Made by a program: the position numbers and the translations under genes. The notes under the pieces are model-generated. The model saw only the letters and a program-made list of their open reading frames with translations. It was not told where the DNA came from and did no database searches. Shown piece after piece: positions 59,185 through 64,000 of a DNA stretch of 64,000 nt. The DNA comes from Saccharothrix luteola. Its GTDB lineage: Bacteria; Actinomycetota; Actinomycetes; Mycobacteriales; Pseudonocardiaceae. Location of the stretch: the NCBI RefSeq assembly GCF_020859565.1, contig NZ_JAJHUO010000003.1, positions 387,789 through 451,788 on the forward strand, written 5' to 3'. Every line of letters begins with the position of its first letter. Within the stretch, counting starts at the first letter, position 1.

Positions 59185-61623
59185 TCAGTCCAGCGCCGCC
59201 GCGGCCGCCACCGGCGGGGTCCGCAGCACGTACGCCGTGGACAGCAGGGTCGACAGGAGCGTCAGGCCCGTCGCCCCGCCCACCACGACCAGGTAGATCG
59301 CGATCGGACCCGCCGGCCAGAACGTGCCGTTCAACGCGATGGCGAACGGGACGAGCGTCACCAGGGACACGATCCCGCCCAGGATGATGCCGGCCAGCGC
59401 GATCACCACCGACTCGATGCCGACCATCCGCAGGATCTGCCCGTGCGTGGCGCCGATGAGCCGTTGCAGCGCGAACTCGCGCCGCCGCTCACCGGTCGCG
59501 ATCACCAGCGTGTTCACCAGCGAGATCACCGTGTACGCCAGGATCATGCCGACCAGCAGGTAGTTCACCCACGCGCCGGTCTGCTCACCGCCGCCGCCCG
59601 CGGCCAGCGCCTCCTCGCGGCCGGCGACCCGCAGGTCCGGGTCGCGCTCGGTCAACGGCGCCAGCGCCGACTCGGGCCCCTTGACCAGGATCTGCGACGC
59701 CCGGCCGCCGGTCGTGTGCGCGACGACCAGTTCCGCGGGCAGCAACGCCGCGTCGAACGAGCCCGTGTGCACGGCCGCGACCTCCAAGTCGACCACCGCG
59801 CCGTCGCCGAGCTTCATCCGGACCTGGTCGCCGACGGCGGCCTCCAGGTCCTCCGCCCAGCCGGTCGGCAGCGCGACCGCGTCGCCGCGCAGGTCGTCCA
59901 ACGACCCGGCGGTGACGTCCACGTCCATGGTCCGCGTGACACCGCTCGGCGTCACGCCCAGCACGGTGATCTCGTCGTCGCCGTCCTCGTGGTCGGGGAA
60001 GTACGCCTCGGTGTCGACCACGGCCGACGCCGCCTCGACGCCCGGCAGCGCGCGCACCTCGTCCACCACGTCCAGCCGCACGCCGCCGGTCGCGCTGGTC
60101 ACCACGGCGTCCGCGCGCAGGCTCGTCGCGAACGCCTCCGTCGCCGCGCCGGCCTGGGTCGTCTGGAGGTAGAGCAACGCGGTGGCCAGGCCCGTGGCGA
60201 GCATGACCGGCGTGATGGCGCCGGCCACGCGCACCCGCCGTGCGCCGGTGTTGAGCACCGCGAGGTACCCGGACATGCCGGACAAGGCCCGCACGGGCCA
60301 GTGCAGGACCGCGATCAGCACCTTCGCGGCGGCGGGGGAGAGCAGCGCGATGCCCGACGCCCACAGCATCGCCGTGGGACCGGCCGTGCTCGCCGCCACC
60401 GGTCCGGACATGACCACCGCGGTGATGATGCTCAACGCCGTGCCGCCACCCAGGCACAGCAGCGCGAACACCAGCCGCGGCACGCTGAACCAGCGCGTCT
60501 GCAGGCCGGCCGCCGTCAACGCCTCGGTCGGCCGGGCCACCGCGGCGGCGCGTCCCGCGACGAACGCCGCGATCGTGGCGCTGAGCAACGAGATGCCGAC
60601 GCCGGCCGCCACCGGCACCCAGCCCTGGCGGAACGCCATCGCCCGCGGCGCGACGCCCGCGCCGGACAGCTGCGTCAGCAGCCACTCGCCGAGGTAGCCG
60701 CTCACCGGCCAGCCCAGCGCGGTCGCGAGCACCGCCACGAACGCCGTCTCGCCGAGCACCAGCCTGCGCAGCTGGCCCGGCGTGGTCCCGATCGCCCGCA
60801 GCAGCGCCATCTCGCGGTGCCGCTGCTGCACGGACAGGCCGAGCGTGCCCGCCACGACGAACATCGCGACCATGATCGCCAGACCGCCGAACACCGCGGA
60901 CACCGTGATGATCGTCTCGCCGCCGCCCCTGGCGTCGGAGAACTCCGCGAGCCCGCGTTCGTCGCCCGCGAGCACGGCCACGTCCCGGCCGGCGACCGCG
61001 GCCGTCAGGCCCTCGCGCACGCCCTCTGCCGTCGCGCCCGGCTTCAGCAGCACGCCGAGCAGCTCGACCTTGCCCGGTTTCGCGTAGCGGCGCCGTGCCT
61101 CGTCGTCGGTGAAGAACACGGCCTTGGCCTCGACCGCCGCCCTGGCGACGCCGACCACCCGGTAGTCCACGTCCGCCGAGTCGATCCGCAACGCGACCGT
61201 GCCGCCGAGGCCGACGCCGGAGTTCGCGTCCACCACGACCTCGTCGGGTCCTTGCGGGGCGCGGCCCTGGTCGAGCGCGTACGGCGCGAGGCGTGCGCCG
61301 GACCACGTGTGGCCGGTCGCCTCCGCGCCGCCGGGCAGGACCACCGGGAACGCCACGTCGGGCACGACCTCGGCGACACCGTCCACGGCCGCGGCCTTCG
61401 CGGCCAGCGCGGCGTCGACCGGGGAGCGCTCCAGGTACGACGGATCGCCGGTGACGACCAGCGGGGCCGCCGCGAGCCGTTGCGCCGGGACGTCGTTGCG
61501 GATGCCGGTCTCCATCAGCCCGCCGCACGCCATCACGATCGCGGCGCCCAGGAACAGCGAGATGAACGAGGCGGTGAACCCGCCGATCCGGTGGCGCAGG
61601 GTGCGCAGTGCCAGGCGCAGCAT
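59185..61623 (-). CDS. FtsX-like ABC transporter permease (MacB/LolC-type)
   Basis: 812 residues from an ATG at 61621-61623. N-terminal helix (GGFTASFISLFLGAAIVMACGG), periplasmic-type MacB domains, and two FtsX cores with MALLRAIGTTPGQLRRLVLGETAFVAVLATALGW and REFALQRLIGATHGQILRMVGIESVVIALAGIILG; about eight helices in total. Mechanotransmission-type transporter for antimicrobials or lipids rather than an importer. The start overlaps the ATPase stop by 4 bp. Confidence 0.9.
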   Translation of the reverse strand: MLRLALRTLRHRIGGFTASFISLFLGAAIVMACGGLMETGIRNDVPAQRLAAAPLVVTGDPSYLERSPVDAALAAKAAAVDGVAEVVPDVAFPVVLPGGAEATGHTWSGARLAPYALDQGRAPQGPDEVVVDANSGVGLGGTVALRIDSADVDYRVVGVARAAVEAKAVFFTDDEARRRYAKPGKVELLGVLLKPGATAEGVREGLTAAVAGRDVAVLAGDERGLAEFSDARGGGETIITVSAVFGGLAIMVAMFVVAGTLGLSVQQRHREMALLRAIGTTPGQLRRLVLGETAFVAVLATALGWPVSGYLGEWLLTQLSGAGVAPRAMAFRQGWVPVAAGVGISLLSATIAAFVAGRAAAVARPTEALTAAGLQTRWFSVPRLVFALLCLGGGTALSIITAVVMSGPVAASTAGPTAMLWASGIALLSPAAAKVLIAVLHWPVRALSGMSGYLAVLNTGARRVRVAGAITPVMLATGLATALLYLQTTQAGAATEAFATSLRADAVVTSATGGVRLDVVDEVRALPGVEAASAVVDTEAYFPDHEDGDDEITVLGVTPSGVTRTMDVDVTAGSLDDLRGDAVALPTGWAEDLEAAVGDQVRMKLGDGAVVDLEVAAVHTGSFDAALLPAELVVAHTTGGRASQILVKGPESALAPLTERDPDLRVAGREEALAAGGGGEQTGAWVNYLLVGMILAYTVISLVNTLVIATGERRREFALQRLIGATHGQILRMVGIESVVIALAGIILGGIVSLVTLVPFAIALNGTFWPAGPIAIYLVVVGGATGLTLLSTLLSTAYVLRTPPVAAAAALD

Positions 61624-62423
61624 CAGCGCACCCCGTCGGCCAGGGCGGGCTCGTCGGCCCACGCGCCGAGCCGGGTCATGCGCGCGCTGACGGCGTGCGC
61701 GGTCGGCGACGTGAGCTCGTCCGCGATCCGGCCGTCGGCGAGGAAGACGACGCGGTCGGCGTGCGCGGCGGCCACGGGGTCGTGCGTCACGATCACCACG
61801 GTCTGGCCGCTGTCGCGCACCGCTTGGCGCAGCAGGGCGAGGACTTCGAGCGCGGTGCGGGTGTCGAGCGCGCCGGTCGGCTCGTCGCCGAAGATCACCG
61901 CGGGATCGGTGATGAGCGCGCGGGCGAGGGCCACCCGCTGCTGCTGGCCGCCGGACAACTCGCCGGGGCGGTGCGCGCGGCGGTCGGCGAGCCCGACGCG
62001 GGCGATGACGTCGTCCACTCGGGAGCGCTTCGGGCGGCGGCCCGCCAGGCGCAGCGGCAGGGCGACGTTCTCCACCACGGTCAGCGCGGGCAGCAGGTTG
62101 AACGACTGGAAGACGAAGCCGACGCGCTCGCGGCGTAACCGGGTCAGCTCGCGTTCGCCCAGGCCGGTGATCTCCCGACCGTCGAGCAGCACCGAGCCCG
62201 AGGTCGGTCGGTCGAGGCCGGCGGCGCAGTGCAGCGCGGTGCTCTTGCCGGAGCCGGAAGGGCCCATCACCGCGGTGAAGGTGCCCCGCGCGATGCCGAG
62301 CGTGACTCCGTCAAGGGCCACTACGCCGTTCCGCTCATTGCCGTATACCTTGCGGACGGAATGCAGTCGGACGACGTCATCCACGCCTTGAATCGGAGTT
62401 TGATTCACGTTCTTGCTCCCCAT
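61623..62423 (-). CDS. ABC transporter ATPase (LolD/MacB-type)
   Basis: 266 residues. Walker A MGPSGSGKSTALHCAAGLDRPTSG, Q-loop FVFQSFNLLPALTVVENVALP, signature LSGGQQQRVALARAL, Walker B VIFGDEPTGALDT and H-loop VIVTHDP; all intact. ATG at 62421-62423 (MGSKNVNQTP) chosen; longer frames are unsupported. With the overlapping permease it makes a complete exporter. Divergent from a LysR regulator that is a good candidate controller. Confidence 0.93.
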   Translation of the reverse strand: MGSKNVNQTPIQGVDDVVRLHSVRKVYGNERNGVVALDGVTLGIARGTFTAVMGPSGSGKSTALHCAAGLDRPTSGSVLLDGREITGLGERELTRLRRERVGFVFQSFNLLPALTVVENVALPLRLAGRRPKRSRVDDVIARVGLADRRAHRPGELSGGQQQRVALARALITDPAVIFGDEPTGALDTRTALEVLALLRQAVRDSGQTVVIVTHDPVAAAHADRVVFLADGRIADELTSPTAHAVSARMTRLGAWADEPALADGVR

Positions 62424-62610
62424 GTGGGACCTATCGGTGTGTGCACGCGCCGCAGACCATACGGACGTGATCACGCGGGTGGCACTGGTGCTGTCCCCCG
62501 CACCGCCCGTGGGGCCAGTCGGCGTTGCCCGTCCCCGCAACGGTGCGGAGAGCAGGCGTGACCGACTATTGACCAGGCACGTGCCGGGATCGTAGCCACC
62601 CTTTCCATAA

Positions 62611-62630
62611 TTTCTGTTGAGGAGTCAACG
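62611..62630. promoter_or_regulatory. GTTGA-N4-TCAAC element resembling the MarR-GNAT operator
   Basis: TTTCTGTTGAGGAGTCAACG differs from the minus-strand sequence at 5298-5318 by loss of one G. The element lies in the 357-bp region between the ABC ATPase and the LysR gene. Five-bp arms make it weak on its own; the match to the other site is the interest. Confidence 0.45.
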
Positions 62631-62711
62631 AATAGTTGGCTGTCCGGTGAACTCCTCCTCTCGTGATGACCAGTGGGGTAGGTTGGAACGGCCGCCCGGC
62701 ACGAACGAGGT

Positions 62712-62734
62712 GGGTTCGGGAAATCCCCGAACCC
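62712..62734. promoter_or_regulatory. 9-bp perfect inverted repeat in the LysR leader
   Basis: GGGTTCGGG (62712-62720) and CCCGAACCC (62726-62734) with a 5-nt loop, 46 bp before the LysR ATG. It could be an autoregulatory operator or an RNA hairpin in the leader. Confidence 0.45.
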
Positions 62735-62780
62735 GCCGGAGTTGGTGGACCCCGAGTAACGACACGAAGGGGTTGGATGC

Positions 62781-63815
62781 ATGCACCTGGAGATACGTCA
62801 TGCCAGGGTGGTCACCACCCTTGCCGAGGCCGGCAGCATCTCGAAGGCCGCGGCGAAGCTGTCCCTGCCCCAACCGAGCCTCACCGCCCAATTGAGACGG
62901 ATCGAGAAGGCGGTTGGCGGCGACCTGTTCGTGCGTTCGGCCTTCGGGATTACTCCCACGCCGCTGGGGGAACGATTAATCCCGATGCTGGCGGATCTCG
63001 CCACCCGGGCCGACGCGGTGGTCGCGGAGGCGTCGTCGCTGTCCTCCGGAATTCTCCGCATCGGCAACGCCGAATGGACGCCGGTGACGCTGCGGCGGGC
63101 GCTGCAGTCGTCACTGCCCTCGGTGGAGGTGCAGACGGTGACGCTGGACCCGGCCCTCGGCGTGGACGCGGTCAGCCGGGGCGAGCTCACCGCGGCGCTC
63201 GTGCCCAGCCCGGAGGCGGTGGACGGGGTGCGGGAGCTGGATCCCGCGCTGGCCAAGGAGATCATCGTGCGCGAGCCGATCTGGCTGGCGCTGCCGCGCG
63301 ACCACGCGCTCGCGCGCAGGACTACGGTGAGCCGAAGGCACATGCTGTCGTTGAGCTGGGTGCACCACGTGCCGGGGCACTGGTTCCACGTCGTCGAGGA
63401 GCACCTGTTCCGCAGGCTCGACCACCCGACGCCGGAGGTCATGCACTACGCGGGCGGGCACGCCGAGGCGATGAGCTGGGTGCGTGACGCGGGGGCGGCG
63501 GCGTTGGCCACGCCGACCGGGTCCACCTCGGACGTGAGCCTGGTGGCGATGACCGAGCCGTTGCGCAGCAGGATGCTGCTCGTGTGGCGGCCGGGCTCGA
63601 TCCACCCGAACACGCTGCGGCAGCTGATCGACGCGTTGCGCCGGTACTACTGCGACTACGCCCGCACGATCCCGCGCTACTGGAACTGGATGACCGAGCG
63701 GCCGACCGACTTCCCGGAACTGGCCGCGTTCCTGCCCCGCCCGACCCGCTGGTGGCCGCGCGACTCGGCCGGCGATCACCAACCGTCCGAACCCTCCCGC
63801 ACCGCCGCCACCTGA
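62781..63815 (+). CDS. LysR-family transcriptional regulator
   Basis: 344 residues. The HTH in MHLEIRHARVVTTLAEAGSISKAAAKLSLPQPSLTAQLRRIEKAVGGDLFVRS is a clear LTTR start; a periplasmic-binding-like ligand domain follows (RIGNAEWTPVTLRRALQ, LVPSPEAVDG, LALPRDHALARR). The C-terminus (WPRDSAGDHQPSEPSRTAAT) is an unusual extension. ATG at 62781 after AAGGGG. Probably controls the divergent ABC exporter genes. Confidence 0.93.
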   Translation: MHLEIRHARVVTTLAEAGSISKAAAKLSLPQPSLTAQLRRIEKAVGGDLFVRSAFGITPTPLGERLIPMLADLATRADAVVAEASSLSSGILRIGNAEWTPVTLRRALQSSLPSVEVQTVTLDPALGVDAVSRGELTAALVPSPEAVDGVRELDPALAKEIIVREPIWLALPRDHALARRTTVSRRHMLSLSWVHHVPGHWFHVVEEHLFRRLDHPTPEVMHYAGGHAEAMSWVRDAGAAALATPTGSTSDVSLVAMTEPLRSRMLLVWRPGSIHPNTLRQLIDALRRYYCDYARTIPRYWNWMTERPTDFPELAAFLPRPTRWWPRDSAGDHQPSEPSRTAAT

Positions 63816-63846
63816 CCCCCACCCCGTGCGTCGAACCTCCAGACCT

Positions 63847-63879
63847 CGTGAGTCCTACGTTCAGGTCCCGTGAGTCCTA
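63847..63879 (+). repeat. CGTGAGTCCTA direct repeat pair
   Basis: CGTGAGTCCTA at 63847-63857 and 63869-63879, a 22-bp period, between the LysR stop and the insertion-sequence end. Such tandem GTGAGTCCTA units look like a dispersed intergenic repeat. Confidence 0.6.
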
Positions 63880-63899
63880 GAGCGTTATTCAGAAGTTGG

Positions 63900-64000
63900 T
63901 CACCAGCCGAGGCGGTAGTACTCGAGGCTGGTCACGATGCGGATGATCGCTGGGAGTTCGGTCAGGCGTGCGCGGTAGCCGGTGGCGAGGATCTTCCAGT
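63900..64000 (-). mobile_element. Insertion-sequence transposase, C-terminal fragment (cut by window edge)
   Basis: Reading the minus strand from the window edge to TGA at 63900-63902 gives WKILATGYRARLTELPAIIR then IVTSLEYYRLGW. This is the C-terminus of an IS5/IS4-like DDE transposase as I recognise it (WxILATxYR...LExYRLG). The AGAGCGTTATTCAGAAGTTGG just outside (about 63880-63898) is a candidate terminal inverted repeat. The body of the element lies beyond the window. Confidence 0.6.

Noticed and set aside
59443..62391. 982-codon plus-strand frame opposite the ABC exporter
   Set aside because: Shadow frame over the permease and ATPase; low-complexity Arg/His/Gln composition.
1..64000. 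tRNA or rRNA genes
   Set aside because: I noticed no tRNA-like cloverleaf or rRNA signature while reading; a tRNAscan run would be decisive, but nothing can be supported by eye.

Overview
This is a high-GC (roughly 70-75 %) actinobacterial chromosome segment with abundant GTG starts, ATGA/GTGA stop-start overlaps and dense coding. The block pafA, pafB, pafC, tatA, tatC, helY, a Q/G/P-rich membrane protein, a stand-alone 5'-3' exonuclease and a pepE-like peptidase follows the order of the mycobacterial Rv2097c-Rv2089c region. That order, the GylR-type glycerol operon, an Lsr2-like protein, SARP regulators and an F420-type LLM oxidoreductase suggest a filamentous actinomycete, most likely Pseudonocardiales (an inference from gene content; no 16S gene is present).

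Layout. 1-3180: glycerol catabolism (gylR-glpF-glpK-glpD, minus strand) with two matching palindromic operators. 3324-6768: a secreted beta-propeller protein, a MarR-GNAT fusion with a double palindrome over its translation start, and a PAP2-diacylglycerol-kinase fusion. 6849-24911: the conserved Pup-ligase/Tat/HelY/exonuclease/PepE block. It is interrupted by an ArsR-like/SRPBCC pair and an HbpS-SenS-SenR-like heme/redox signalling set (8269-11959), by a lipid kinase and a hypothetical gene (15777-17163), and by an Eis-like acetyltransferase. 24908-32315: AsnC regulator, membrane protein, class-IV aminotransferase, GlxA-type regulator with a DJ-1 protein, SigG-like sigma factor and two tandem MFS exporters. 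32401-32576: three tandem minus-strand mini-genes, each with a strong Shine-Dalgarno sequence and an identical R-D-K-I-W-stop. 32684-46112: GGDEF protein, CHAT protease with TPRs, several metabolic enzymes, a MarR/oxidoreductase/LLM group with shared palindromic operators, and a DEAD-box helicase.

46622-55276 is the main accessory locus: an Lsr2-like protein, two SARP activators, a SARP-box-like promoter, and a tightly overlapping operon ACP, KS-alpha, alpha/beta hydrolase, double-hotdog protein, KS-beta (no active-site Cys), two small hotdog dehydratases with complementary half active sites, ketoreductase and an HCCA-isomerase/DsbA-like protein. The set resembles a highly reducing type II PKS (polyene/aryl-polyene logic). 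55288-63815: TIR-TM-beta-propeller protein, Gfo/Idh oxidoreductase, a LolCDE/MacB-like ABC pair and a LysR regulator. The window ends in the C-terminus of an IS transposase.

The two observations judged most likely to be undescribed are the triple RDKIW mini-ORF array at 32401-32576 and the SARP-controlled reducing type II PKS with a probable heterodimeric dehydratase. All functional calls rest on motif reading and gene order; no database search was run.
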